Assembly: GCA_037974665.1 (NCBI GenBank)
Contig: CM075772.1
Location: 44,358,552-44,422,551, forward strand
Length of the DNA: 64,000 nucleotides
Direction of reading: 5' to 3'
Source: Ehretia macrophylla
Lineage: Eukaryota > Streptophyta > Magnoliopsida > Boraginales > Ehretiaceae
Made by a program: the position numbers and the translations under genes. Shown here piece by piece: positions 12,276 to 22,559 of this stretch. Under the pieces are notes generated by a model, which did not search any database, was not told the origin of the DNA, and was given only the letters and a program-made list of their open reading frames with translations. How positions within the stretch are numbered: the first letter of the stretch is position 1; the number at the start of each line of letters is the position of its first letter.

Positions 12276-12298
12276 CATGCAACTTCCTGCTATAAATA
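12276..12298 (+). promoter_or_regulatory. PP2-A core promoter: RY motif and TATA box
   Basis: CATGCA (12276-12281) is an RY/Sph element, the site bound by plant B3 factors such as ABI3 and FUS3. Ten bases after it comes TATAAATA (12291-12298). The ATG at 12370 lies 72 bp past the TATA box, so the leader should be roughly 40-50 nt. The same order and spacing is kept at 29736-29762 and 53415-53440. Confidence 0.7.
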
Positions 12299-12369
12299 GA
12301 TGACGAACTCGAGAAAGAAAACGCAGACAAAAGAAGTTTGTGACCTAGCATTACCAAAAAAGAAACACG

Positions 12370-13183
12370 ATGGTAAACACAACCCCAGCTTTGTGTGAAT
12401 GTGTGTGTGTGTGTGTTTTATGCTTCTTCATCGGCTTGTTCTTCTTATATAAACATTTATTTATTTATTTTTGATTCATACGTGATGCATTATTCATTAA
12501 TAATGCTTCGGAAACTTAACAAATTATTTTTGTCTGTTGTTCAATAGAGTACGATCTTCATACCAGTAAGAGATCTTGAAATCACGGATGGAGACAACCC
12601 ATCTAACGGGCAGTGGTTTACCCTTCCTGATGGTGATGAGTGAGCTCTCTCCGTCTCTCATCTTTCTCTCTCTCTCTCTCTCTCTGGCTACAAGAAAAAA
12701 TGTTAAATCAAAAGAGTAAAGACATCTATTACTAGGGTAGATTCAAAAATTTTCTTTAATGGAGGCTATCACACACACAATTTAATTAGCACTCACATCA
12801 TGATATGCATGGTTACGTTTGTTTGCAGAGAGGAGGTTGCTAAGGTTGTAGGCGACAATGAGCTTGACATCAAGGGAGCGATAGGGACTCGTCGGCTAAC
12901 AGAACCTCCCTATATAGTATTCTTAGTGTTCAAACTCGAGAAAAACTACAAAAATATTGATAAAGCATATGCCGCTGTAGGGACGACTGAGAAGAGCAAG
13001 GGTCACCTGCTTTCTCTTGCTAAGAAACCACGTCTTCGGAACGACCAATGGTACGAGGTTGCGCTTGGAGATTATCGCGCCAAAGGTGGTAATGACCTGC
13101 CTATTCTCTTGTGGGGGACCGATGATTCAAGTGACAAATATGGTCTCATTGTGAAGGGTATTGAAATTCGTCCCAAGCCATGA
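12370..13183 (+). CDS. Phloem protein 2-like lectin (intact, three exons)
   Basis: PP2 proteins are Nictaba-type lectins: carbohydrate-binding proteins of phloem and cytoplasm/nucleus, often stress- or defence-linked. My model is exon 1 = ATG only (12370-12372), intron with GTAAAC donor; exon 2 = 12548-12639 after TTCAATAG, donor GTGAGC; exon 3 = 12829-13183 after TTTGCAG. The product is 149 residues, close to a bare PP2 domain. Family signs are FIPVRDLEI near the start (usual ARDLsI), W24 of GQWFTLPDG, EEVAKVVGDNELDIKG, the IVFLVFKLE strand, QWYEVALGDY and the hallmark C-terminus GLIVKGIEIRPKP. No signal peptide or membrane segment is seen. All junctions keep frame, and no stop interrupts it. 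Exon 2 uses a donor six bases beyond that of the paralogues, which restores phase after one G is missing from GATGGGT. No splicing was tested. Confidence 0.88.
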
Positions 13184-13235
13184 AGATAATATAATCGTAC
13201 AGCTCGGCTAAAATTAAGTAAACAAATAAATCCGA

Positions 13236-13479
13236 CTGTGTATGTCGTTCCTAGTGTGTTATGGGACTAGATATGGTGGTATGGTCCCTTTAATTATAAT
13301 AATATTTCTATATATGTATTAGGAATGTTTGTGTATGTCTTTCCTAGTGTGTTATGGGACTAGATATGGTGGTCCCTTTAATGATCATAATATTTCTATA
13401 TTTGTATGTATGAGTGTTTGTGTATGTCTTTCCTAGTTTGTTATGGGACTAGATATGGTGGTCCCTTTAATTATGATAA

Positions 13480-13511
<32 letters not shown>

Positions 13512-13512
13512 T
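13236..13512 (+). repeat. Tandem repeats in the PP2-A 3' region
   Basis: Three head-to-tail units of about 90 bp begin near 13238, 13331 and 13420. Each contains GTGTATGTC.TTCCTAGT, TGTTATGGGACTAGATATGG and a TTTCTATAT end. The array follows the stop codon by about 55 bp, so it would lie in or next to the 3' UTR. It ends in an (AT)n run at 13489-13512. Unit C has the same motif at 60686-60860. Confidence 0.85.
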
Positions 13513-14159
13513 GAATGTTTGTGTATATCTTGGACTTGAGTCCTCTACAATTTTATTTTCTATAATTCCATATAATATTTCTCTCAATTAATGTCACATA
13601 TCACTAGATTTCATCTATGAACCACATTAATTTTGCTAAACTAACTTTCTAACCATATTTAATTAGCAAGTAAATATGAAAGCATATGATTCTAAGAAAA
13701 TAAAACTTTTTCTGCTCTATGAACAACAATTCTGGAAATGCAAAAAAAAAAAAAAAAAGCAAGAACAATTTGGAAGCTCAAACAAATATCATATGACTTC
13801 TTTTTTTAAAATAAAAATGAAAAAAGAAATCCTATGACTTGGGGAATAAAAAAATCTAATGGCTTCTTTTTTTTCTTGTCCAACTTCTATCGTTTTACAT
13901 TCTTGGTTATATCATCGTTCATCGCGTTGGGCATTTGTGATTTTGTATAGTAAGAGTCTAAGCTATTTTGTGGCCAAACTACTTACTGAGATTATATCTC
14001 GCTTAGTATTTTTTTTTTCCATCTTTGTTCTCAAAATATGTTTTTCCCCAGATAAGGAGGAGTTGGTTCCTCGTACTCGGGCTTGGGTAGACGGCCACCT
14101 CGAGGGCGTCGATTTGGACTTTGTTTTTTCCAGATAAGGAGGACTTTGTTATGCATACT
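13513..14159. other. Intergenic, no recognised gene
   Basis: AT-rich spacer. A small GC-richer island lies at about 14040-14140, flanked by two copies of TTTTTCC(CC)AGATAAGGAGGA about 86 bp apart. A 92-codon frame spans 13859-14137 but matches nothing I know, and its first half is low-complexity hydrophobic sequence. Confidence 0.5.
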
Positions 14160-14425
14160 TATTTTTTAAACCATAGAAGAAACCAATAGATTTTTAAAGT
14201 TTTTATCTTTTGTCCAATAAAATCTATAAAGACTGCAATTAATTAAAATAAAATTCACATTAACAGCCAAAAATCAACCCTTTTCAACTATTACCAACGG
14301 TCCCCACTCCACCGAATTTTACTTCTTACGAAGCAACATAACATCATAGGTATCTTTAAGAAATCTCCTTAAGTTTTAGCTAATATAACTAACAAAATTC
14401 AATTTTTAATCAAAATTCATGATTC
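14160..14425 (+). repeat. Duplicated flank, partner of 467-690
   Basis: This copy lies downstream of PP2 unit A and matches 467-690 in block order, ending CAATTTTTAATCAAAATTCA. It marks how far the duplicated unit extends past the 3' repeats. Confidence 0.7.
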
Positions 14426-14429
14426 TAAA

Positions 14430-14890
14430 TACTGGTGGTTGCTCTAAAGGAAAGGGGATTCTTATGTGACGAAAATAGTTTCTTGATTTATGGATTCGCT
14501 ATAAATTTGGGGATCACCTCCAACAATAAAGCGGAATTGTTGGCAGTTTGGGAGGGACTCAAAAGAGCTGTTGAATGGGTGTCACTAATCTTACTATTGA
14601 GTCCGATTCGCTGATTACTTAAGACAGAAGTTCTTCCAAATAGTCATTTCAGGTTCATTGAAGATTGTGAAAAGATAATAGCGGACCATGAAGGTACCAA
14701 CTCCAGCATGTGTTTCGCGAGGGTAATCAATGTGTTGACTGGATTGCAAACTACAACCGCCAGCTATCCTTGGGTTGTATCTCGTTTGAGGCTCCATCTA
14801 GTCAGCTTATGACCAAGATTGATCAGATGGATAGACAAGGGGAAACGTACCCTAAGAGTGTAATAAAATAGCTTGGCTTTGCCTCCTCTT
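14430..14890 (+). mobile_element. LINE RNase H fragment with 3' tail
   Basis: Separate short frames read as pieces of the RNase H domain of a plant L1 element: KAELLAVWEGLKRAVEW near 14530-14580 and FREGNQCVDWIANYNRQLS near 14713-14770. The tail has GTAATAAAATAGCTTGGCTT and CCTCCTCTTTCATAAAAAA (about 14858-14898), typical of these 3' ends. It is 5'-truncated and out of frame in places. Confidence 0.75.
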
Positions 14891-14896
14891 TCATAA

Positions 14897-15202
14897 AAAA
14901 GCCCCCTTCTTGCATCATAACTTTACACTTTCAACACATGATACTAGTTTTTTTTCTAAGGAAGTAGTTTGTATTTATTAGAAAACGAAAGGTACATAGG
15001 TCGGTCTTAAGACCATTACATTGAAAATAAAAATAAAAGAAGCAAGAGAAGCTAGCCTAAAAGATATGCACTAAACATACAACAAAACAAAACGCAAAAG
15101 TTCTATCCGCTAAGTTAAACCCAAACAAGTACAAATCTAAAACAAAAGATACACAAAAGATTACCCACAAAAGAATCAACAATCAAGACCAAATGTAGTA
15201 AT
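14897..15202 (+). repeat. Unit-flank segments, partners of 1862-1937 and 9540-9740
   Basis: 14897-14975 matches 1862-1937 and 15070-15202 matches 9540-9740. In the left copy these pieces are separated by the 7.6 kb gypsy-type insertion; here they are separated by only about 95 bp. The duplicate ends abruptly at GTAGTAAT (15195-15202), where an LTR element begins. Confidence 0.7.
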
Positions 15203-15840
15203 TGTTGGAATTTTTTTTTTAAGTTGTGGGCTACCACTGATTGATATATTTTATTATTTTGAAAAACGGGTTGAGGTTGATCGGTAAAACTCATACATGT
15301 TTTACAATGATCCACTCTAATTGGACCTAGGTTCATCTCATGGATATTATTTTATTTAGTGATGTGGTATGAAAGGTGTAGAGTCTGTTTTAATATTAGG
15401 ACAGTTTGATGGGGGGGCCCAATACAGTTTTAGGCTAGGCCCTCTCTTCCATCCAGAATACTAATAGTCTATAAATAGGCTATTAGGGTTGGATTGCCCT
15501 ATTGAGAGCCACCATACAGAAGTTAGAGAGGGAGAAAGAGCACCTAGTTTAGGCATGCCTACCACAACATGCCGCTAAAGATTTTCTCGCAGGATTTTCA
15601 AAGGTTTCTTAATTGCAACAAATTAAGATCTATGACTTGGAGTTTAGGTAAGTTTTTAAATCTTGAATTCAACATGTTTATAATTGTGTTCTATTTTCTG
15701 ATATTAGATCTTGTAAACTCTAGAAATAGGACCCTAATTTCTAGAACAATTGTTCAAGTTATTGGAGTAAAATCTTGATGCTTTATCATTTTTGAGCTTA
15801 TGGATAGTCCTAGTTATGTTTCTATGAAATCAGATTACTC

Positions 15841-15969
15841 GAGTGAAAAATCAACATTATGGACAGCTCGTGAATACACCAAAACACCATTAGGATCTTT
15901 TGCAGCACCTTTGTTTCGATCAATAGTATTACTATCATTACCCTTAGGATCACTTTTGTGATGATAGTT
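15841..15969 (-). pseudogene. Possible coding remnant, left piece
   Basis: On the minus strand a stop-free stretch of about 44 codons ends near 15841. It has an ordinary soluble composition, with short runs such as NYHHKSDPKGND and NGVLVYSRAVHNVDFSLE. It abuts the inner retroelement and faces the piece at 22429-22556. I recognise no family. It could be a captured host exon or a chance frame. Confidence 0.25.
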
Positions 15970-16679
15970 TCGCGTGTTAGAATTTAGAAAATTCAATACC
16001 AGAAAATAAATCATCGCAACAATTAATTAATACAATTAAGTTGATTGAATCGGATTCGTACCTTTCTTGTGGCTATCAAAACTACCTTTGTGATAATCCT
16101 GTAAAATCTTGAGCGGCGTGTTATGGTAGGCACGACTAGATTAGGGGTTCGTTTTTCCTCTCCAATTTCTGTATGGTGGCTCTCAATAGGGCAAGCCAAC
16201 CCTAATAGCCTATTTATAGACTATTAGTATTCCGGATGGGAGAGAGGGTCAAGCCTAAAAACTGTATTGGGCCCCCCATCAAGCTGCCTTAAACTTTAAT
16301 CAGGTTCTACATCTTGCATACCACACCACTGAAAATAATATCCATGAGACGGACCTAGGCCCAACAGGAATGGATCACTATAAAATTATGTTTTAGGCTT
16401 TACCAGTCAATCTCAACCCGTTTTTCAAAAATAACAAAAATCCAATCAGTGGAAGCCCACAATTTAAAAATTCTAATAGTCTCCCACTTGGGCAACACTA
16501 ATTGGTTTTGTATTTTAGAAGCATTTTATTTTACAAAAAGACTCTCGGGCTGAAAACAACTTTAGTGGCCACAAAACAAACGTCTCAATCCAAAATTCAG
16601 TCCAACAAGTCATCAATATCGAACCATAACAGTTGTTATACCATCTTTCGGCATAGCACCCCTATGATCACAAATACCA

Positions 16680-16943
16680 ATGCTATATCGACATGGATTT
16701 CATGGTGTGGTAAAGTGTAGTGTGGTTATTGGCACATGTGATCCAACTATAATGATGAGCATGCCAAACCACAATCGGCCACTTTATGGTCTTGTAAGAC
16801 CCTTTATAGGATTAGATCCCCTTTTGCCTCATAAGAAGCCTTTAAACTTTATTGGGGTATACGAACCCCCTTCAATGCTTCCAAACCGAAGCCACTTCAA
16901 TAATGAAGCCTTTAACTGTATATCTCGAGATATAAAACTTTAG
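16680..16943 (+). other. Open frame antisense to the inner element, kept in relatives
   Basis: An 87-codon frame begins just inside the polypurine-tract end and runs opposite to the element's transcription. Frames of similar length and sequence (cores TCDPTIMMSMPNH and KKPLNFIG) lie at the same place in relatives at 27391-27663 and 46638-46886, both also antisense. I know no family match. Differences among copies include many replacement changes, so selection on a protein is not evident. Confidence 0.4.
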
Positions 16944-19900
16944 ACCTGCGTGAGCTCACGACAACTTTACATGTGTACACATAAAACTGTGATCACTAAC
17001 TGAATATAATGGGAACAAAACTTTAATACACTATAAATTACTCAAAATAAACTATATCCTTACAATTTACGCTTCTAATTTGAAGCCTTTCAATTGAAGC
17101 ATTAACAGAGCTTCAACATGAGTTTCCAAAATGCATGCATATATAATATTCAGTGCACTCTTATCTGAGCGTATAACGTGCTTACACTTGCATAACCATA
17201 CTAAGCACACAACAATACCTTAAACACTTGTTGTCAATAAATTTTTGTAGCTTATGCCTTTATAACCCATCAATGGGAAAAAAGTTGTAAAAATAATTAA
17301 GCAGGTAATTATAACATGATTGAATCACAATTATCACTATTAGTTCAGATAGATAACTATACAGTGACAACTGTAAATATTTTAATAACCGAATATGAGA
17401 GCAATAATCACATATCAACACTTTAGTAAAAGCAAACCATTCTCCCATTAACCAAATATTTCAAAATCAATGAACACTGATGCACTTAATGATAACTACT
17501 TTGGTTAGTGACATTACAATTCCGAAAACATATTATGATTGTAATCTTTAAACTTTAAAAGTGTTGAACTTTTAACTCTCATAAAAATAAAAATAAAAAC
17601 TCTATAAACTTCATCTCTAAACAAAGAAACACTTCAAAAATATGAGCATGTCAAGGTTTAGCAAATTGTATCAATCAATTGCCTTGACATTTCTTTAAAA
17701 TGCAATGGCCCCTATACTGGTTTATCTCAATTACTTAAATGAGATATATATGTCATGCTCATATTAAAATTGTAGTATACATGAATTGCCTTTTTAGGCA
17801 TGATACTTTATAGCTTTCTTGACAATAAACATGCACATCTATACATTGGAGAACATGACCTTGTGAATATGTTACTCCCACTGATCTTAAACTTCACTTG
17901 TCACTTTAAAACTTTATATTCTTTATGACTTTAAAGTTGTATATTGCAAGTGAAGCCTTCTAACATGAAATATATTCTTTTATGATATAAACATCAATGA
18001 AACTTTTATGTAATACATACACTTGCAAAATTTTATGCTACTAGGAAGCTTTATTAGCATATAATACTGCACGGAAAACTCTGTAATAGTGTTCTTTCTT
18101 TGAAATTTAAGTTTAATAAAATCCAAAGTGACATAATGTGTCTCCACAATTGAATAGTCAGACAGATAGAAACCTAACAACTTCGGGCAAGAAGGGTTTT
18201 TATGATAAATTTTTTTAAGATCCTTACTATTCACTCATACTCCTTGAAGCTACCTTCAGGTATGCAATTGTGAACTAATAACTTCAATAAGTAACCTATC
18301 CCAGAATCCTTCTTAGATGCCTCATAAACCATAATGGATAACCCGTTTTGGATAAGTCACCCAATTTGATCTAGAGATCGTCCAATTGGGATAAAATTAA
18401 ATGTCCTAGAATCTTTATTGAAAATCTTGCAAGCCTTAATGAACTATTTGATATGATAAGAACCATTTTTAGGGTTTAGGACAAACTTATAATCCTTATA
18501 TTATTGGACAAGTTTAATCACACATTCAAACATCTTGTGTAGAGCCTCCAACTAACTTGAATAGGATCATGCATATCATTAACTTCAACTTGTCACAAAG
18601 ATTCAACTTTAGCATGTCACTTTTAAAATATTATCAAATACACTTGATAAACTCATACAAGAGACAAACAAATAAGACACAATGTCTCCAAGATAAATAC
18701 TTTAATTTATGAAGACATGATTAAGTTACTTAATCACTAAATAGTCAAGCTTGGGCAATTTCTCTAAGCAAATACATTGGAATGATCACATTGATATCCC
18801 CATATATGGAATAAAAAATAAACTCCAATAATCCTTATATAAATTTAGAAAAATTATATTTGTTTGATATTCGGAGATCTAAGCAGTAATCTTAGGTATA
18901 ATAAGTGCATAAATGTATAAAGTAACAATTACAGTAAAAAATGATTTGTTATCCTTTAACTATTCTTTATCTATTTCTTTGTTGGGACATAATTAACACA
19001 GTCGAAGTGAAAAGCAAGACTATTAAAGTCCACAAATATAGGTCCCAAAAAAGACTCAATTAACTTTATATTCAAAAAGAATGAAATACTATAATTCCAC
19101 TAATTAAAGTACATGGAAATTTTGATACATGGTTAGGAAGAGTCAATAGACACTTCCAACTAGAATATAACTAAACCTCAGGTAAGTTTAAAATCTTACA
19201 AATTTTAATAGCTTAGAGGATCTCAAATTTTTTTTAAATAAAATTAGCTTGATAGAGACCTCGCAATAAAATCAAAACTGATAACACTCATATTGTGAAA
19301 TCACTAAAATATAATTATTGTCATCATAATCTCAATTTGACATATTGATCCTTCACAAGAATGTTGCTAGCCGTAATAGAATTATGAAATAATGACATCA
19401 TTAAGAAAGTGATAAACTGTGATAGCAACATTCTCATGAGAGCTCAAAGTGCATCACTGCATATTCCCCTTCGGGCATAATACGTAACATACGATATGAA
19501 CTTCTTACTCAAGTGAAACAGTGAGACAACTCCAAAGGAATTTATCCCTTTCGGGCAAACAAATTCCTCTAAAGTCAAATCAAATAACCCTCACTGCCAC
19601 TCCCACTTAACTAATACACACAACTACCCCATTCGGACAGACAATTGCATATACTAATTTGGAGAAGCAAACATCCCAGAATCCTTATCAAATAACTTGT
19701 AGATTAACATAGAGATCCGCTTCGACGCAACCATCCATTTCAATCACAAATTATTCAACTGGGACAATGTCACCTGAATAATGATGAATACAAAATAAAT
19801 ATTTGACAAGTTATTTATATTCAATATTCTTGTAGGCATACACTTAAGATCAAGATGGCAAGTTAAAATGTACACAATGCCTTGAAATAAAGGAACTTAG

Positions 19901-20392
19901 GTTCAATAGGCCCAAGGTAATCCAAGAAAAGTTTATCCTTTGATATGCATCTGAAGCTTCCGTCATTATATTGTATCACAGTTCCCTTGAATATATGCAT
20001 AAGCATCAAGAAGCCTAATTAAAGGTGCATTCCTCACGAAAAGTAAAGAAGACAGACTGCCACGTAGTCAAATGACTCGAATCCATAACCATGAATGCAT
20101 ATACTCTAACGGGAAGATCAAATCCATATAATAGGACAATGTAAAGACTTACCAACAGTACCATGGCAGCATGTAAGTCTAAAGCATCTATGAGAATCCT
20201 TACTTATCATGTTTCTCAAAAGATCATAATTTACTCATAAAGAAGAAAGATCAAAAGCGTGATTGAACCAACCACTTTAATTCTCTAGATATAACCAAAA
20301 TGGTAAGAGCATTAGAAATACTTGATCAAAAATTAGGACACCATAATCATAAGCAAGAAAGGTCACAACCATGCCAGGTTATAAAACAAAAA

Positions 20393-20788
20393 GTGTAAAT
20401 AACATATTATCCCGCTGTGTTTTGCTAAAAATGCACAATACCTCCCTGTATTTTAAAAATTAGCTAATTACCCCCCTGTGTTTTGCTCAAAGTGCACAAT
20501 ACCCCCATGTGCTTTTATAAAAATAGCTAATTATCCCCCTGTGCTTTTTAAAAATTAGCGCTTTTGTTAGAAAATATAAGAGGGCAATCAGCTACTTTTT
20601 ATAAAACACAAGATGGGTAATCAATTACTTTTAACAAATCACAGAAGGGTAATCAGCTAATTTTTAAAATACAGGGGGGGTATTGTGCACTTTGAGCAAA
20701 ACACAGGGGGTAATTAGCTAATTTTTAAAAAACAGGGGGGTATTGTGCATTTTTAGCAAAATATTGGGGGGTAATACGCTATTTACCC
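20393..20788. mobile_element. MULE-type foldback MITE with 9 bp target duplication
   Basis: The 396 bp element has long inverted arms. The left end is GTGTAAATAACATATTATCC; the right end is TAATACGCTATTTACCC, its complement with a few changes. The arms continue through ACCCCCCTGTGTTTTGC and its mirror. It is flanked by the perfect 9 bp duplication AAACAAAAA (20384-20392 and 20789-20797), the length typical of Mutator-like elements. It encodes nothing and lies inside the inner LTR element, so it inserted later. Confidence 0.88.
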
Positions 20789-22428
20789 AAACAAAAATTA
20801 AGTGACCTTTATATATTGTAGCAGTAATACAATTCAATCGGCCAGCTATCTTCCTGAAACGAGTCCTTATAACTAAATTAATATTCTATAGTCCATATTG
20901 AGCCCTTTATTTTAGTGCTTGCCTATCAAATGATTGTTTCTGATATATTATTCTGGTATTTTATAATTGATTCTTTTATCCATACTTTTCTTCCAACTTG
21001 GATGTGTCTTTACTTTACTGTTACCCTTAAGAAGAGTCACACATAGGATACGGAGAGGAATCAATTAACAAATAATAATAGGGTTCAAATAATGCATCAT
21101 AAGTTGTAACAAAATTACACAAGAATAACTTTTCTACGCACTGCTCATTTTATTCTTTATTGCTTTATACCCTTTTGTGGTTCTAGACCAGGAAGGTTCA
21201 AATTTTCCATTTTGAATCCAACAGACTTCTAACATCTTTTATGTGTCATAGATTTCATGCATATAAGTAATAACAGCAAGATCTCACTTAGAACTTCAAG
21301 CATTAGAGACGGTTGATTCTTATTGCCATTCTAAAATTTCCAAAGTTGCCTTAGAGATCACTAAGATCAGATATAGTAAACCAAATCGCTAGAAACTAAA
21401 GGTAAATAATCTTCTCAAATCTTCAAAAATTCTCTGCTAGTATAAAAATAATAATTGTGAAAAGCCAACGTTGTTTTTAATCTCTCTAGGACATCTGTTG
21501 CTGCATGTATATTACTTTCCAACTCTCATGCATATTGTAGATATATCAACATATAAAGTACAATAGGCTCCTCACGGGAAAGCACTATGACTTTAATATA
21601 GCTTTTATATACATATGTGAATTACCTACGAGAAGATAATGCCAAAAACTTATGTGATGAACTTATATATATGCATAGAGAAACCATCTATCTCAAAGTG
21701 TAAGAATTGGAATGAACATATATCACACATAAGATCATCCTTCCCAATCTGTCTCAAAATAATTTTCTTTTCCTTCATAAATGCATATTCTAGTAAAGAT
21801 GTTACAAACATTATGTTCTCGTGAACGACCAAAATAGATCAGAAAATTCGGATGATGATTATATACTTTAGCAATTAACAGACGTATTAATATAAATTAT
21901 TCTGCGATTCAGTTAGCACCATGAATAAAAATTATTTCAAGCAGGTTTAATTTCTAATATTGTAGTCTCTGATACCACTTGTTAGAATTTAGAAAATTCA
22001 ATACCAGAAAATAAAACACTGCAACAATTAATTAATATGATTAAGTTGATTGAATCGGATGCGTGCCTTTCTTGTGGCTATCAAAACTAGCTGAGGCTTC
22101 CTCTCCAACTTCTGTATGGTGGCTCTTAATGGGATAAGCCAACCATGATAGCCTATTTATAAACTATTAGTATTCTGGATGGGAGAGAGGGCCTAGCCTA
22201 AAATCTTTATCGGGCCCCTCTATCAAGCTGCCCTATAAATTAAACAGACTTTACACCTTACATACCACACCAGTGAAAATAATATCCATGAGACGGACCA
22301 AAGCCCAACTGGAATGGATCACTATAAAATTATGTTATAGGCTTTACCAGTCAAACTCAACCTGTTTTTCAAAAATAACAAAATATCCAATCAGTAGAAG
22401 CCCACAATTTAAAAATTCTAACATCACA

Positions 22429-22556
22429 AAGTATCTCTTTAGCCTTATCCATTGGATCTTCAGTGATATTCTTGTGTTCCTTCTCTTCTCTCTCGCGTTG
22501 CTTTATTCTCTCCTTCATGGCCTCTATTTTTGTCTCTTCTAGTTTTGTTTCTTGCG
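22429..22556 (-). pseudogene. Possible coding remnant, right piece (coiled-coil-like)
   Basis: The minus strand is open for about 42 codons with very charged, helix-prone content (for example KLEETKIEAMKERIKQRERE and KEHKNITEDPMDKAKEIL). The density of K, E and R and the absence of stops look like real protein sequence, perhaps a coiled-coil exon. An upstream stop lies near 22557. The inner retroelement separates it from the piece at 15841-15969. No family recognised. Confidence 0.35.
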
Positions 22557-22559
22557 ATC

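Larger units (their letters stand above)
15975..22423 (-). mobile_element. Inner LTR retroelement, tRNA-Met primed
   Basis: LTRs at 15975-16478 and 21980-22423 run in the same direction and have TGTTAGAATTT / AAATTCTAACA ends. Inside the right LTR lies CTCTGATACCA (21967-21977), the complement of TGGTATCAGAG, so the primer is initiator tRNA-Met and transcription runs on the minus strand. The polypurine tract lies beside the left LTR at 16479-16493. Flanks are TCGCG and TCACA, a decayed match. The LTRs differ by a length change and roughly a tenth of bases by eye, so it is not recent. The 5.5 kb interior has no readable gag or pol; it looks like a long non-coding derivative, probably Copia-type. 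A foldback element lies inside it. Confidence 0.85.

Noticed and set aside
12800-12828. Alternative start of PP2-A at the ATG in the intron (12800)
   Set aside because: It would add MICMVTFVC from intron sequence and lose the conserved N-terminal module; the TTTGCAG acceptor and the three-exon phase agreement argue for the spliced model.
13859-14137. 92-codon ORF downstream of PP2-A
   Set aside because: The first half is low-complexity hydrophobic sequence, there is no promoter context, and no family is recognised.
20393-20788. Inverted repeat considered as a microRNA precursor
   Set aside because: The arms end in a 9 bp target duplication and MULE-type termini, so a transposon explains it fully.
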